NCBI GenBank assembly: GCA_002699125.1
Contig: PABI01000092.1
Coordinates: forward strand, 62,001 to 126,000
DNA: 64,000 bases
From: Anaerolineaceae bacterium
Lineage (GTDB): Bacteria > Chloroflexota > Anaerolineae > Promineifilales > Promineifilaceae
Reading direction: 5' to 3'
In this document: positions 1-8,891 of the stretch, piece by piece
Position numbering within the stretch: the stretch's first letter is position 1
How the letters are laid out: every line of letters begins with the position of its first letter
Notes under the pieces: generated by a model
What the model was told of the DNA's origin: nothing
Database searches by the model: none
What the model saw: only the letters and a program-made list of their open reading frames with translations
Position numbers and translations under genes: made by a program

Positions 1-1
1 T

Positions 2-1150
2 GAAATCCGCACTTTTGCCGAGCAGTGTGAAGTTGGTGGCGGCATTATCCACTGGGGGGCCACCAGCGCCGATATTACCGACAACGTGGATGTGCTGCGG
101 CTGCGGGAAGCGGCCGTTTTGCTACGCGACCAGCTTAAACAGTTACTCACTCACCTGGCCAATCGCATTGAGGCAACGGCCGACCTGCCCACCATGGCCC
201 ACACCCACATCCAACCGGCCGAACCCACCACCCTCGGCTACCGCTTCGCCGTCTACGCCCAGGACCTGCTGGAAGATTACAAAAATCTCCAATCGCTCAT
301 CGCCAATCTCCGCGGCAAAGGCCTCAAAGGGGCCGTCGGTACCCAGGCGGGCTACGATGAACTGCTGGCCAATACAGAGATGGACGCTTTGCAGATGGAA
401 GCAGCGGCAATGGCCGTGCTGGAGTTACCCTACTTCCCTATTGCCACGCAAACCTACACGCGCCAGCAAGATTTGCGGGTGCAGCAGGTGCTGGCCGGCA
501 TTGCCGCCTCACTGCACAAATTTGCCCTTGATTTTCGCGTGTTGCAGTCGCCGCCGTTTGGCGAGTGGGCCGAGCCGTTTGGCAAAAAACAGGTGGGCTC
601 GTCGGCAATGCCTTTTAAGCGCAACCCGATCAACACGGAAAATATCTGCTCGCTGGCGCGCTACGTGGCCGGGCTGCCCGCCGTGGCCTGGGACAACGCC
701 AGCCAGGCGATTCTGGAGCGCAGCCTGGATGATTCGGCCAACCGGAGGCTGTTCCAGGCGGAAGGCTTTTTGGCCACGGAGGAAATTGTTCGCCGCGCCA
801 CGCGCATTGTCGCCGAGATGGTAATCGACGAGCAGGCGATTGCCCGCAACATGGCCACTTACGGCCCATTTGCCGCCACGGAGCGGGTGTTGATGGCCCT
901 GGTAGCCGCCGGGGCCAGTCGTCAGGATGGCCACGAATGGATTCGCGAAGCCAGCTTGCAAGCGTGGACTGTTTTGCGCGACGGCCGTTCCAATCCGTTA
1001 GTTGATTTGTTGGTAAATGATGGGCGGATTGGTGAATTTTTGGCTGCTGGACAGGTGAAAGAGTTGATGCGAGCGGAAGGGCATGTGGGAACGGCCGTCA
1101 CCCGCGCCCGCACCTTCGCCCAAACTGTGAGAGATGCAATCCATAAATAA
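2..1150 (+). CDS. purB: Adenylosuccinate lyase, 5'-truncated by window edge
   Basis: This is a fumarase/aspartase-superfamily lyase that should cleave adenylosuccinate and SAICAR in purine synthesis in the cytoplasm. The reading frame is open from base 2, so the N-terminus lies outside the window and the first in-frame ATG at 86 is internal. The fragment shows HWGATSADI near residues 17-25, HTHIQPAEPTT carrying the general acid/base His, and the superfamily signature GSSAMPFKRNP near residues 198-208. These three conserved blocks appear in the right order. The 382 visible residues suit a family of about 430-480. The gene ends in TAA just before a perfect hairpin. PurB is preferred over argininosuccinate lyase or fumarase because of the HWGATSADI block and the sequence around the signature. 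Confidence 0.9.
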   Translation, partial: EIRTFAEQCEVGGGIIHWGATSADITDNVDVLRLREAAVLLRDQLKQLLTHLANRIEATADLPTMAHTHIQPAEPTTLGYRFAVYAQDLLEDYKNLQSLIANLRGKGLKGAVGTQAGYDELLANTEMDALQMEAAAMAVLELPYFPIATQTYTRQQDLRVQQVLAGIAASLHKFALDFRVLQSPPFGEWAEPFGKKQVGSSAMPFKRNPINTENICSLARYVAGLPAVAWDNASQAILERSLDDSANRRLFQAEGFLATEEIVRRATRIVAEMVIDEQAIARNMATYGPFAATERVLMALVAAGASRQDGHEWIREASLQAWTVLRDGRSNPLVDLLVNDGRIGEFLAAGQVKELMRAEGHVGTAVTRARTFAQTVRDAIHK

Positions 1151-1152
1151 TT

Positions 1153-1184
1153 GAGGAGTTCGCATCCTCAGATGCGAACTCCTC
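1153..1184. repeat. Perfect intergenic hairpin after purB
   Basis: A 14-bp perfect inverted repeat with a CTCA tetraloop starts 3 nt after the purB stop codon. No T-tract follows on the plus strand, so intrinsic termination is possible but not clear. Confidence 0.7.
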
Positions 1185-1192
1185 TCTGGACC

Positions 1193-1285
1193 TGTCATTT
1201 TGAGCGCAGCGAAAAATCCCTCTAAACTTGGTGAGTAATCAGCCTGCGACCGCGTTAGAGATTTCTCACTTCGTTCGAAATGACA
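1193..1285. repeat. REP-like imperfect inverted repeat
   Basis: TGTCATTTTGAGCGCAGCGA at the left and TCACTTCGTTCGAAATGACA at the right form an imperfect dyad with about 50 nt between the arms. This type of TCATTTxGAGCGxAGCGA element is a familiar dispersed intergenic repeat in many bacterial genomes. It reaches up to the start region of the acetyltransferase gene, so the open frame through it is not taken as coding. Confidence 0.6.
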
Positions 1286-1296
1286 TGGGGACAATC

Positions 1297-1758
1297 ATGG
1301 AATTAGAAATTCAGGGGCCACTGCTGGGACAATCCGAACGTTGTGAGCCCATTTTGCGGGCGCTGGCGGACTGGTTTGGCATTGAAGAAGCAACGAGACA
1401 GTACGTGGCAGATACGGCCGTTCTCCCCACCTTCCTCGCTACTGTTGACAACCAACCGATTGGCTTCCTCACCCTCAAGCAGCACACGCCGTATGCCGCC
1501 GAAATTCACGTGATGGCTATCTTGCCCGAGTGGCACCGGCAGGGGGTGGGGCGAGCGTTGCTGGCCGCCAGCGAAGCGTACCTGTGCCACATCGGCGTCG
1601 AGTTTTTGCAGGTGAAAACGCTAAGTTCAAAACACCCCGATGAAGGATACGGCCGTACCCGCCAATTTTACCTGGCCATGGGTTTTCGGCCGTTGGAAGA
1701 GTTTCCCACGCTTTGGGGCGAAGCCAATCCTTGCTTGCAGCTTATCAAAAAGTTATGA
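1297..1758 (+). CDS. GNAT-family N-acetyltransferase
   Basis: This is a small soluble acetyl-CoA-dependent acyltransferase of the GNAT superfamily; the substrate cannot be named. The central region holds the strand EIHVMAILPEWHR followed by QGVGRALL, the Q/RxxGxG/A pyrophosphate-binding loop of motif A. A C-terminal FYLAMGFRPLEEFPTLW segment matches motif B. At 153 residues the length is typical. The frame is open further upstream to 1228, but that part is encoded by a REP-like repeat. I therefore start at the ATG at 1297, which has GGGGA five bases upstream. The ATG at 1285 is an alternative. The gene stands alone and converges on sucB with a strong hairpin between them. Confidence 0.8.
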   Translation: MELEIQGPLLGQSERCEPILRALADWFGIEEATRQYVADTAVLPTFLATVDNQPIGFLTLKQHTPYAAEIHVMAILPEWHRQGVGRALLAASEAYLCHIGVEFLQVKTLSSKHPDEGYGRTRQFYLAMGFRPLEEFPTLWGEANPCLQLIKKL

Positions 1759-1764
1759 CGTTAA

Positions 1765-1795
1765 GATTGGTCCATTCTGCGAGAATGGACCAATC
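1765..1795. terminator. Probable bidirectional terminator hairpin
   Basis: A perfect 14-bp stem with a GCG loop lies between two convergent genes and is followed by TAATTTTCTT on the plus strand. Position and structure suit a shared transcription terminator. Confidence 0.6.
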
Positions 1796-1803
1796 TAATT
1801 TTC

Positions 1804-3054
1804 TTAACCTTCTAGCAGCAAGTTCTCTGGGTCTTCAATCAGCTCTTTCACCCGCACCAGGAACTGCACCGCCTCACGGCCGTCTACAATGCGGTGGTCG
1901 TAGCTCAGTGCCACGTACATGATGGGCCGAATCGCCATCTCACCGTCAATGGCCACGGGGCGCTCCACGATGTTGTGCAGCCCCAAAATGCCCACCTGCG
2001 GCGGATTCAAAATGGGCGTGCTGAGCATGGAACCAAAAACGCCGCCGTTGGTGATGGTAAATGTGCCGCCGCGCAAATCTTCCAGCGTCAGCGAACCGTC
2101 GCGCGATTTTTGGGCAAACTCTTTTGTTTGCTGCTCAATCTGGGCAAAGCTCATCCGGTCGGCGTCGCGCAAAACGGGCACCACGAGCCCTTCCTCCGCG
2201 CCCACGGCAATGCCGATGTCGTAATAATGCTTGAGGACCATCTCATCCCCGTCAATTTCGGCATTGAGCCGGGGAAATGCTTTTAGCGCACCAATCACGG
2301 CCTTTACGAAGAAAGAGGTGAAGCCAACTTTGACGCCGTGCCGCTCAACAAATGCTTCCTGGCGCCGTTTACGCAAATCCATCACGGCGCTCATGTCGAT
2401 TTCGTTGAAGGTGGTAAGCATGGCGGCCGTTTGCTGGGCTTCAACCAGACGGGCGGCAATCGTGCGGCGGCGGCGCGACATGCGCACCCGCTCCTCACGG
2501 GAATCACGGTCGCCACTGGGGGCGGGCTGTTTGTCTGGCTGGCGCGGTTTTGTTTCTGCCGGTTTCGCTTCGGAGGAAACAGGCTTGCCCGATTCCAGCA
2601 GTTTGGCAACGTCGTTTTTGGTCACTTTACCGCCGGGACCGCTGCCTTTCACTTTGGTCACGTCGACGCCCTCTTCTTTAGCCATGCGTTGGGCGACGGG
2701 GGTGATTTTTTCAGCCGTTTCCTTTTCTTCTTTTTTGGCTGCTTTCTCGTCTGCTTCATCCGCCTCAACAGGTGCTTTTTCCGCAGACGGTTCTTCCTTG
2801 TCTGATGCAGCGCTGCCGTTTGGCTCGATGTAGCCCAGCACATCGCCAACCTGTACATCATCGCCGGACTGTACGGCAATTTTGCCCAATACGCCCGACG
2901 ATTCTGCGCCAACTTCCACGTCTACCTTGTCGGTTTCCAGCTCTACCAGCACGTCACCCAGACTGATGCTGTCGCCTTCCTGTTTGAGCCATTCGCCCAC
3001 GGTCGCTTCCACCACCGATTCACCCATTTGCGGCACTTTGATTTCGATACTCAT
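1804..3054 (-). CDS. sucB: 2-oxoglutarate dehydrogenase E2 (dihydrolipoyl succinyltransferase)
   Basis: This is the E2 core of the 2-oxoglutarate dehydrogenase complex, moving the succinyl group from the lipoyl arm to CoA in the TCA cycle. The N-terminal lipoyl domain (residues 1-77) has its lipoylated Lys43 in [10 protein letters not shown]. An acidic/lysine-rich Ala-containing linker follows. Next is an E1/E3-binding domain with [15 protein letters not shown] and [13 protein letters not shown], then the catalytic domain ending with the active-site HRIVDG at residues 387-392 (His387, Asp391). The start is placed at the ATG at 3054, preceded by GAGG, because the lipoyl domain begins there; the upstream 25 codons of open frame look non-coding. 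It lies directly downstream of sucA in the same direction. No lpd (E3) gene is in the window. Confidence 0.93.
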   Translation of the reverse strand: MSIEIKVPQMGESVVEATVGEWLKQEGDSISLGDVLVELETDKVDVEVGAESSGVLGKIAVQSGDDVQVGDVLGYIEPNGSAASDKEEPSAEKAPVEADEADEKAAKKEEKETAEKITPVAQRMAKEEGVDVTKVKGSGPGGKVTKNDVAKLLESGKPVSSEAKPAETKPRQPDKQPAPSGDRDSREERVRMSRRRRTIAARLVEAQQTAAMLTTFNEIDMSAVMDLRKRRQEAFVERHGVKVGFTSFFVKAVIGALKAFPRLNAEIDGDEMVLKHYYDIGIAVGAEEGLVVPVLRDADRMSFAQIEQQTKEFAQKSRDGSLTLEDLRGGTFTITNGGVFGSMLSTPILNPPQVGILGLHNIVERPVAIDGEMAIRPIMYVALSYDHRIVDGREAVQFLVRVKELIEDPENLLLEG

Positions 3055-3078
3055 TGTTTTCCTCGTTTTTGAGAGAAA

Positions 3079-3140
3079 GGGCGAGGCAGGTGGAGAAACG
3101 GTCTTTTGTTGGGCGAGCCTATCATCCACCTGCCTCGCCC
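3079..3140. repeat. Long inverted repeat in the sucA-sucB spacer
   Basis: A perfect 16-bp inverted repeat (GGGCGAGGCAGGTGGA and its complement) with a 30-nt loop fills the spacer. It could attenuate or stabilise the sucA-sucB message. Confidence 0.6.
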
Positions 3141-3147
3141 CTACTTA

Positions 3148-5982
3148 TCACTTTTTGCTTTTCACTGCTTCCTTCTCTTCAAACTTAAAGGCAAATTCCG
3201 TAATTGCCTTCTGGTTGCGCCGGTGCCAGGCGCTGGAGCCTTCGGCCGGGCTGGCACGGCGGGGACGGCCGATATAGCGCAAAGGCCAGCGCTCATCAAT
3301 CAGTTCTTCCAGCCGCCAGCGCATAAATTCCCAGGCACCCATGTTGGCCGGTTCTTCTTGCAGCCAGATCACTTCTTCGATATTGGGATAGCGGGTCAGC
3401 ACCGCTTCAATTTCGGCTTCGGGGAAGCTGTAAAGTTGCTCAACGCGGGCTACCGCCACGGCAAAATCAGATTGTTCCTCTTGTACATTGGCCAGATCGA
3501 CATATACCTTGCCGCTGCACAGCACCAGACGGCGCACCTCGGCGGCATTGTCGTCGGTCGTTTTGGGATCGTCGATGACGGGCTGCCAGCTTTGTTCGGC
3601 CAGCTCGGTTAGCGTAGAAGCCGCCAGCGGATGGCGCAGCAGGCTCTTGGGAGACATCACAATCAGCGGCAGCGGATCGGTTTGCAGCAGGGCCGCCTGC
3701 CGCCGCAGCAGATGGAAATATTGGGCGGCGGTGGTGGGGTAGGCGATGCGCATGTTGGTTTTAGCCGCCAGCTGTAAAAAGCGCTCCAATCTACCCGTAG
3801 AATGATCCGGCCCCTGGCCTTCGTAGCCGTGCGGCAGCAGCAGCACCAGCGAAGGCGTTTGCTCCCACTTCGCGTAGCCACTGACCACATATTCATCAAT
3901 GATGGCCTGGGCGGTATTGATGAAATCGCCGTACTGCGCTTCCCAAATCACCAGCCGCTCCGGGGCTTGAATGTTGTAGCCGTACTCAAAACCAATCGCC
4001 GCATTTTCTGAAAGCGGACTGTTGCGAATCTCAAAAGCCGCTTTGGCCTGGGGAATGTGCTGCAGGGGGACGTGGACACGGCCGTTTTCCTCATCCCGGA
4101 ATAGAGCGTGGCGGTGGCTAAACGTGCCACGTTCCACGTCTTCGCCTGTCAGGCGGATGGCCGTGCCATCGGCCAGGATGGAGGCCAGGGCCAAATCTTC
4201 GGCCGTGGCCCAATCGACGGTGCGCTCGCTGGCGTCGTCCAGTGCCGAGCGGCGCTTTTTCATGGCGCGGGCCAGCTTGCCGTTGACGTTGAAATCGTCC
4301 GGTGTTTCCAGGACGGCCAGGTTGAGTTCGCGCAGAGTTTCGGGAGAAACGGCCGTGGTCGCCTCTTTGGCTGCACCCTTGGGCGGCAGCTCTGCCTGGG
4401 GTTCCAATTTGTCGGCCACCTCTTCCGGCTTGAGCGATTCATACGTTTCCTGAAGATGTGCCATCTTTTCTTCGATCAGCTTTTCCGGTTCAGCGTCATC
4501 AATTTCGCCCCGATCAATCAACGCGCTGGCCCACTTCTCTCGCACCGTGGACAGCTTGTCTACCGCCCGGTACATACGCGGTTGGGTGAAGCGCGGTTCA
4601 TCTCCTTCATTGTGGCCGTAGCGCCGGTAACCGACCAGATCGATGAGGAAATCTTCCTGGAATTTCTGCCGGTAAGCGATGGCCAATCGGGCCACTTCAA
4701 TACATGCTTCCGGATCATCAGCGTTCACATGCACGATGGGAATTTTGAACCCCTTGGCCAGATCGCTGGCGTAGCGCGTGCTGCGCCCCGACCAGTAATT
4801 GGTGGTAAAACCTACCTGATTATTGGCAATGATATGAATCGTGCCGCCGACGCGGTAGCCGCGCAGCCGGTGCATGTTCAGCGTTTCGGCCACAATGCCC
4901 TGGCCGGAAAACGCGGCATCCCCATGAATGAGGATGGGCAGCGTGACGGAATGGTTAAATTGCGGCTTGCCCGGCTCATCAACCAGCGTGCCGGCGGCGC
5001 GGGCCATCCCCACCACCACCGGATTCACATGCTCCAGATGGCTGGGGTTGGGCGTCATTTTGATGACCAGGTCAATCACATCGTCATCCTCAAAATCGAC
5101 TCTTCGGTCTGCCCCGGCGTGGTACTTTACGTCCCCGGTCCAGCCGCGATAGTTGCGCCCTTCGTAGCGGCTCTGCTGTGCCGGGTCTTTGAATTGGGTG
5201 AGGATTTCTTCGTACGGCCGTTTCAAAATATGGGCCAACACGTTCAACCGTCCTCGGTGCGCCATGCCAATCAGCACGTTAAACACGTCCGCCTCGGCTG
5301 CGCCGCCAATAATTTCGTCCAGCATCGGCACCATCATATCCAGCCCTTCAATAGAAAAGCGAGTTTTGCCGGGGAAAATGCGGTGCAGAAACAGCTCAAA
5401 CGTCTCGACTTCAGTGAGACGACTCAACAAAGCATGGTTGTTGATGGACGTGGCTGGCGGTCGGAAGCGGCGTGTTTCCACCATCTCTTGCAGCCATTGA
5501 CGCTCTTCCGGCACGCGCACATGGGCGTAGTCAAAGCCTATGCTGCCGGAATAAATCTGCCGCAGTGCGTCGATGGCTTCTTTGGCGTTGCTTGTGTTAG
5601 CTGTGGCCGGGCCGCCAATCAGGCTGGCAGGCAGTGCTTCCAGATCAGCTTCACTAATGCCGTGCGTATCCAATTCCAGATCGGGATCGCCTGGTGGATT
5701 AAACAGCCCCAGCGGATCGATCTGGCTGGCCATGTGGCCAAATTTGCGAATGCTTTGCGCGAGGTTGACCGCCCCCATAATTTTTTCGGGCTGAATGGCG
5801 GGGGCACTTGGCAGAGAAACCGCGAGTCTATGCCCATTTTGCAAAATTTCAGACGGTGGCGGCCACGCTTCAAACTGTTGGCGCGTGGCCGCATCCACCG
5901 AGTCGGGGTCTTGTTGATACTTTTCGTAAAGCTCCAGAATGTAGCCAGCGTTTGGCCCGTGGAACTGTTGCCAAATATTCAT
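3148..5982 (-). CDS. sucA: 2-oxoglutarate dehydrogenase E1 component
   Basis: This is the thiamine-diphosphate E1 enzyme that decarboxylates 2-oxoglutarate and succinylates the E2 lipoyl group. The 944-residue length is typical. The N-terminus has the characteristic short segment seen before YLxxLYExYxxDP (here GYILELYEKYQQDPDSV). The thiamine-binding half contains MAHRGRLNVL, HGDAAFSGQGIVAETLNMH and IHIIANNQVGFTT. The C-terminal half has LPHGYEGQGPDHSTGRLERFLQL and the EEVIWLQEEPANMGAW motif. It is the first gene of the sucA-sucB unit. The family is unambiguous. A related decarboxylase role (KGD-type, with a fused E2-like domain) is ruled out because no acyltransferase domain is fused and sucB is separate. 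Confidence 0.95.
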   Translation of the reverse strand: MNIWQQFHGPNAGYILELYEKYQQDPDSVDAATRQQFEAWPPPSEILQNGHRLAVSLPSAPAIQPEKIMGAVNLAQSIRKFGHMASQIDPLGLFNPPGDPDLELDTHGISEADLEALPASLIGGPATANTSNAKEAIDALRQIYSGSIGFDYAHVRVPEERQWLQEMVETRRFRPPATSINNHALLSRLTEVETFELFLHRIFPGKTRFSIEGLDMMVPMLDEIIGGAAEADVFNVLIGMAHRGRLNVLAHILKRPYEEILTQFKDPAQQSRYEGRNYRGWTGDVKYHAGADRRVDFEDDDVIDLVIKMTPNPSHLEHVNPVVVGMARAAGTLVDEPGKPQFNHSVTLPILIHGDAAFSGQGIVAETLNMHRLRGYRVGGTIHIIANNQVGFTTNYWSGRSTRYASDLAKGFKIPIVHVNADDPEACIEVARLAIAYRQKFQEDFLIDLVGYRRYGHNEGDEPRFTQPRMYRAVDKLSTVREKWASALIDRGEIDDAEPEKLIEEKMAHLQETYESLKPEEVADKLEPQAELPPKGAAKEATTAVSPETLRELNLAVLETPDDFNVNGKLARAMKKRRSALDDASERTVDWATAEDLALASILADGTAIRLTGEDVERGTFSHRHALFRDEENGRVHVPLQHIPQAKAAFEIRNSPLSENAAIGFEYGYNIQAPERLVIWEAQYGDFINTAQAIIDEYVVSGYAKWEQTPSLVLLLPHGYEGQGPDHSTGRLERFLQLAAKTNMRIAYPTTAAQYFHLLRRQAALLQTDPLPLIVMSPKSLLRHPLAASTLTELAEQSWQPVIDDPKTTDDNAAEVRRLVLCSGKVYVDLANVQEEQSDFAVAVARVEQLYSFPEAEIEAVLTRYPNIEEVIWLQEEPANMGAWEFMRWRLEELIDERWPLRYIGRPRRASPAEGSSAWHRRNQKAITEFAFKFEEKEAVKSKK

Positions 5983-6017
5983 GAATCTACCTATTTTTTT
6001 GCTTATTTATTTCGTCG

Positions 6018-6045
6018 GTAGGTCAATAGCGCGCTATTGACCTAC
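6018..6045. repeat. 28-bp perfect palindrome between convergent ends
   Basis: The palindrome GTAGGTCAATAGCG plus its exact complement spans 28 bp. It covers the last codon and stop of the exporter gene and the region upstream of sucA. A weaker relative with GGTCAAT...ATTGACC arms occurs at 20114-20135. Confidence 0.7.
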
Positions 6046-7265
6046 ATTGGTTTTTGCGTCTGGCTGGGCAGCCAGACAGCGATAAAGACGACGATTAGGG
6101 GGAGCAGCGCCAGCCCTTGCAAGGTCGTGGCCAGGCCAATGCGGTCGGCAATCAGCCCGACAAAGTAGCTGCCCACGGCACCGCTAAAAAACATAAAGCC
6201 CAGTGCCAGCCCGGACGCCATCGCCTGTTGTTTCGGTAACAACGATTGTACCATGATCACCAGGATGGTGTGGGGCATTCCGCCAAAAAAACCGGCCAGC
6301 AGCAGCAAGGTTGCCTGCCAGGGAACGGTGGCGGGTACAAAAAAGTAGTAGGGTAGGATGGAGCCGGCAAGCCCCAGCAGGATGACCCACTTGCCGGCTA
6401 TCCGGTCGCCCAGCGTGCCGCCCACAATGCCGCCCACGGCCGATCCCATCATGATCAGACCGGACAGCCAGCCGATGAGGGATTGGTCGTATCCCTGGTC
6501 GGTGAACAAAATGGGCGTGAAGGTGATGATGGCAATGCTGGCGGTGCTGCCGGCCAAAATGATGAGCGTCAGGACGGTGACGCGCCGCCAAAATTGGGGC
6601 GGGTGGACTGCTGCCGACCCGGAGCGGCGCAGCGGTGTGGCGCTTACTGCGACGGCCGTTTCCTTCACAACCACCGGCTTCGATTCTACCTTGGGCACCC
6701 TGGGCGCGTCCACCAGCCAGCGCCAACTGCCGGCCAAGGCGGTGAGGGCCAAAATGGGCAGGAGGATGTAGCCGGGACGGCCGTAAGCATCCAGCACAAT
6801 CCCCGCCAGCACCGGCCCGATAAACAGCCCAATCTGCCCGGCCATAAAAAAGAGCGCCGTGATGCGGCTGCGGTAGGTGACGCTGGTGCGGCTGGCGACC
6901 ATCGTGCCCGTGGGGTGAAACGCCCCGGAGCCGAGGCTGGCCACCGTCAGGGCAACGAGCGCCGGCCAATCCCCGGCCAGCGAAGCGATGACGTAAAAGA
7001 TGATCATCCAGCCCAGGCCGCCAATCACCAGCAGGCGCGCCCCGATGCGGTCGGCCAGCCAGCCAAACAATGGCTGCGACAGGGCGTTGCCCACGTTGTA
7101 CAGCAGCAGCGCGATGCCCACCTGGGCATTGGTCAGGCCCAAACTCACGGCCAAAAGTGCCACCAGCAGGTTACGGCCGTTGTTCAACACATCAACAAAA
7201 AAATGGGTGAGCGAGACGGCAAGGAACGGCCGTTCGCGATACACTGCTGCCTGGCTGGTTGCCAT
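6042..7265 (-). CDS. MFS exporter, fosmidomycin-resistance (Fsr)-like
   Basis: This is a 12-helix major facilitator transporter of 407 residues in the inner membrane. TM1-2 read SLTHFFVDVLNNGRNLLVALLAV and GLTNAQVGIALLLYNVGNALSQPLFGWLADRIGARL; the latter includes the MFS loop 2-3 pattern GWLADRIG. The second half repeats it as GLIADRIG. The His-Phe-Phe-Val-Asp start and the MASGLALGFMFFSGAVG stretch resemble Fsr-type exporters, but the substrate is not predictable. It lies upstream of sucA on the same strand with a palindrome between, so it may be transcribed separately. A Lys/Val-rich loop between helices 6 and 7 is the normal central cytoplasmic loop. Confidence 0.8.
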   Translation of the reverse strand: MATSQAAVYRERPFLAVSLTHFFVDVLNNGRNLLVALLAVSLGLTNAQVGIALLLYNVGNALSQPLFGWLADRIGARLLVIGGLGWMIIFYVIASLAGDWPALVALTVASLGSGAFHPTGTMVASRTSVTYRSRITALFFMAGQIGLFIGPVLAGIVLDAYGRPGYILLPILALTALAGSWRWLVDAPRVPKVESKPVVVKETAVAVSATPLRRSGSAAVHPPQFWRRVTVLTLIILAGSTASIAIITFTPILFTDQGYDQSLIGWLSGLIMMGSAVGGIVGGTLGDRIAGKWVILLGLAGSILPYYFFVPATVPWQATLLLLAGFFGGMPHTILVIMVQSLLPKQQAMASGLALGFMFFSGAVGSYFVGLIADRIGLATTLQGLALLPLIVVFIAVWLPSQTQKPM

Positions 7266-7415
7266 TGTCTAAACTCCTAAATTTCGTATAAACGTTGCGA
7301 TTCTACAGCGAAGCGAATCTCAGGACATCAATTCTAACAAAATGCTTACGGCCTGGTAAGGTATAAGTAAGAACCACTTTATACACTTGCTCTATTTGCT
7401 ATACTAAAGCCTAAT

Positions 7416-7471
7416 AACCTCCCGCAGGTTTTAGATATTGTGTTCATTTGGGCTGAAGCCTGCGGGAGGTT
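7416..7471. repeat. Family A dyad, copy 1 (5' leader of molybdoenzyme gene)
   Basis: AACCTCCCGCAGG and its complement CCTGCGGGAGGTT form a 13-bp stem around a variable 30-nt loop, ending 20 nt before the ATG at 7492. The left arm is itself a short dyad (AACCT...AGGTT). The Shine-Dalgarno AAAGGAG follows the dyad. Confidence 0.8.
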
Positions 7472-7491
7472 TATCTTAAAGGAGACCCCGC

Positions 7492-8145
7492 ATGTTTAAC
7501 AAAGTTTTTGGACGACGCGAAGCAGAAGCGAAGGCACGCGAGATGAATCGACTGCCACCGGGGCAGTCGCTAACGCAAAAATTTCCGGTGCTACATTATG
7601 GCCCCACGCCCCAGACTGATCTAGACAATTGGGATTTGCGTGTATTTGGTTTAGTTGAAGAGGAAGTTGTATGGGATTGGGAAGCGTTTAACAAGCTGCC
7701 CCGTACTAAGCTGACCCTGGACATTCACTGTGTTACCCGCTGGTCCAAATTTGATACGGATTGGGAAGGCGTTTCGCTTAAAACGCTGGTGGATGAAGGC
7801 TTCATCAAGCCGAAGCCAGAAGCAAAATACGTGATTCAACATTGCGAGGTGGGGTACACGACCAACACCCCAATTGAGCTGGTGATGCAAGACAACTTTT
7901 TGCTGGCCACCCACTTCGATGGCAAGCCACTGACAGTGGAGCATGGTTGGCCGCTGCGCGGCGTCATTGGCGCATTTGCGGATCGCAGCGAGAAAAAGTC
8001 GGCCTACCTATGGAAAGGCGGCAAATGGCTGCGTGCTCTGGAGTTCCGCGCCGATGATCAGCTGGGCTTCTGGGAGAAGGCTGGCTATCACAACGAAGCC
8101 GATCCCTGGGAGGAGCAGCGCTTCGCCGGTGGCCGCTGGTTCTAA
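7492..8145 (+). CDS. Sulfite oxidase-like molybdopterin oxidoreductase
   Basis: This is a compact single-domain molybdopterin enzyme of the sulfite oxidase/MsrP fold (217 residues). DIHCVTRWSKFDTDWEGVSL contains the predicted molybdenum-ligating Cys80 and the adjacent pterin-binding residues. GYTTNTPIELVMQDNFLLA and KPLTVEHGWPLRGVI match the substrate/cofactor loops of the family. There is no Tat or Sec signal peptide, no heme domain and no dimerisation domain, so it is probably cytoplasmic, of the short type sometimes annotated as sulfite oxidase-like; the true substrate is unknown. The start has a strong AAAGGAG eight bases upstream, itself preceded by a family A dyad. A moaA gene further along (29197-30222) could supply the cofactor pathway. 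Confidence 0.85.
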   Translation: MFNKVFGRREAEAKAREMNRLPPGQSLTQKFPVLHYGPTPQTDLDNWDLRVFGLVEEEVVWDWEAFNKLPRTKLTLDIHCVTRWSKFDTDWEGVSLKTLVDEGFIKPKPEAKYVIQHCEVGYTTNTPIELVMQDNFLLATHFDGKPLTVEHGWPLRGVIGAFADRSEKKSAYLWKGGKWLRALEFRADDQLGFWEKAGYHNEADPWEEQRFAGGRWF

Positions 8146-8154
8146 AGACATTTA

Positions 8155-8210
8155 TCCGTAGATTAACGCAGATTAGGGCATCAAAATCTGCGTTAATCTG
8201 CGGATTTTTT
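8155..8210 (+). terminator. Intrinsic terminator with 20-bp stem
   Basis: Arms TCCGTAGATTAACGCAGATT (8155-8174) and its near-complement (8185-8204) form a long stem with a 10-nt loop, followed at once by six T. This is a good Rho-independent terminator for the upstream gene. Its T-tract overlaps the stop codon of the convergent protease gene. Confidence 0.75.
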
Positions 8211-8808
8211 AGACGGCCGTTGCGCCACTCCCCATCTTTTCCTGCAAAAACTTCTTAGCCACATCCACCGGGATGGCCAGGCCAACCAGCGGGCCGGAAA
8301 TCATGGTGTTGATGCCAACGAGACGGCCGTTGCCATCCACCAACGGCCCGCCAGAATGCCCCGGACGCAGCCGAACCCCCAACTGCACCAACTCCCCCCG
8401 ATACCCATTTTGCTCCAGCGGTGCCCCCACGGCGATAACCGTTCCGGCTGCCGCTGCCCCCACCACGCCCCAGGGATGCCCCACCGCCACCACCCAATCA
8501 CCCGTTTTTAGCTGGCTGGAATGACCCAGCTCAATCGTCGGCAGCTGGTTGGCGGCAATGTACAGGGCAGCCAGATCGAGCGTCTCGTCGTAGGCCAGCA
8601 GTTGGGAGGGGAAGGTGCGGCCGTCGGCCAAAGTCACTTCCGGGGCGCGGCGCTGGGCGACGTGGGCGTTGGTCAAGATCAGCCCGTCGCTGTGCCAGAT
8701 GGTGCCCGCGCCAAAGCCGCGACGGCCGTTGCCTAGCTGCACCACGCTTTGCTGCACGGTTTGGATTACGGCCGTCATTGTTTGGTTGATTTCGTTGAGA
8801 AGGTTCAT
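8209..8808 (-). CDS. Trypsin-like serine protease, HtrA-type without PDZ
   Basis: This is a chymotrypsin-fold S1C peptidase of 199 residues consisting of the protease domain alone. The triad is visible: His49 in LILTNAHVAQ, Asp78 in DETLDLAALYI and Ser152 in RPGHSGGPLVD, with the oxyanion loop GHSGGP intact. No signal peptide, transmembrane anchor or PDZ domain is present, so it looks cytoplasmic, which is unusual for HtrA relatives. A second protease with a PDZ domain lies just upstream on the same strand, separated by a family C dyad, so the pair may be co-expressed paralogues. The region before the ATG at 8808 has no recognisable Shine-Dalgarno. Confidence 0.85.
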   Translation of the reverse strand: MNLLNEINQTMTAVIQTVQQSVVQLGNGRRGFGAGTIWHSDGLILTNAHVAQRRAPEVTLADGRTFPSQLLAYDETLDLAALYIAANQLPTIELGHSSQLKTGDWVVAVGHPWGVVGAAAAGTVIAVGAPLEQNGYRGELVQLGVRLRPGHSGGPLVDGNGRLVGINTMISGPLVGLAIPVDVAKKFLQEKMGSGATAV

Positions 8809-8823
8809 AATTTTAGGTATTGG

Positions 8824-8886
8824 AGGTGCAACGCACTTACTCTAGACCGCGCTGCCATGAGCACTTTGTGAAAGTGCATCGCACCT
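8824..8886. repeat. Family C dyad, copy 1
   Basis: AGGTGCAACGCACTT and AAGTGCATCGCACCT form the arms of a dyad between the two protease genes. Each arm is itself nearly palindromic. It ends 15 nt before the ATG of the shorter protease. Confidence 0.7.
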
Positions 8887-8891
8887 GGGAA

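Noticed and set aside
1228..1296. Upstream extension of the acetyltransferase
   Set aside because: The added residues are encoded by a REP-like repeat, and a better ribosome-binding site precedes ATG 1297.
4108..6021. Long 637-codon frame on the plus strand opposite sucA
   Set aside because: It lies wholly antisense to an unambiguous sucA, its protein is His/Arg/Pro-rich without any recognisable fold, and no ribosome-binding site is present. It is a shadow of codon bias.
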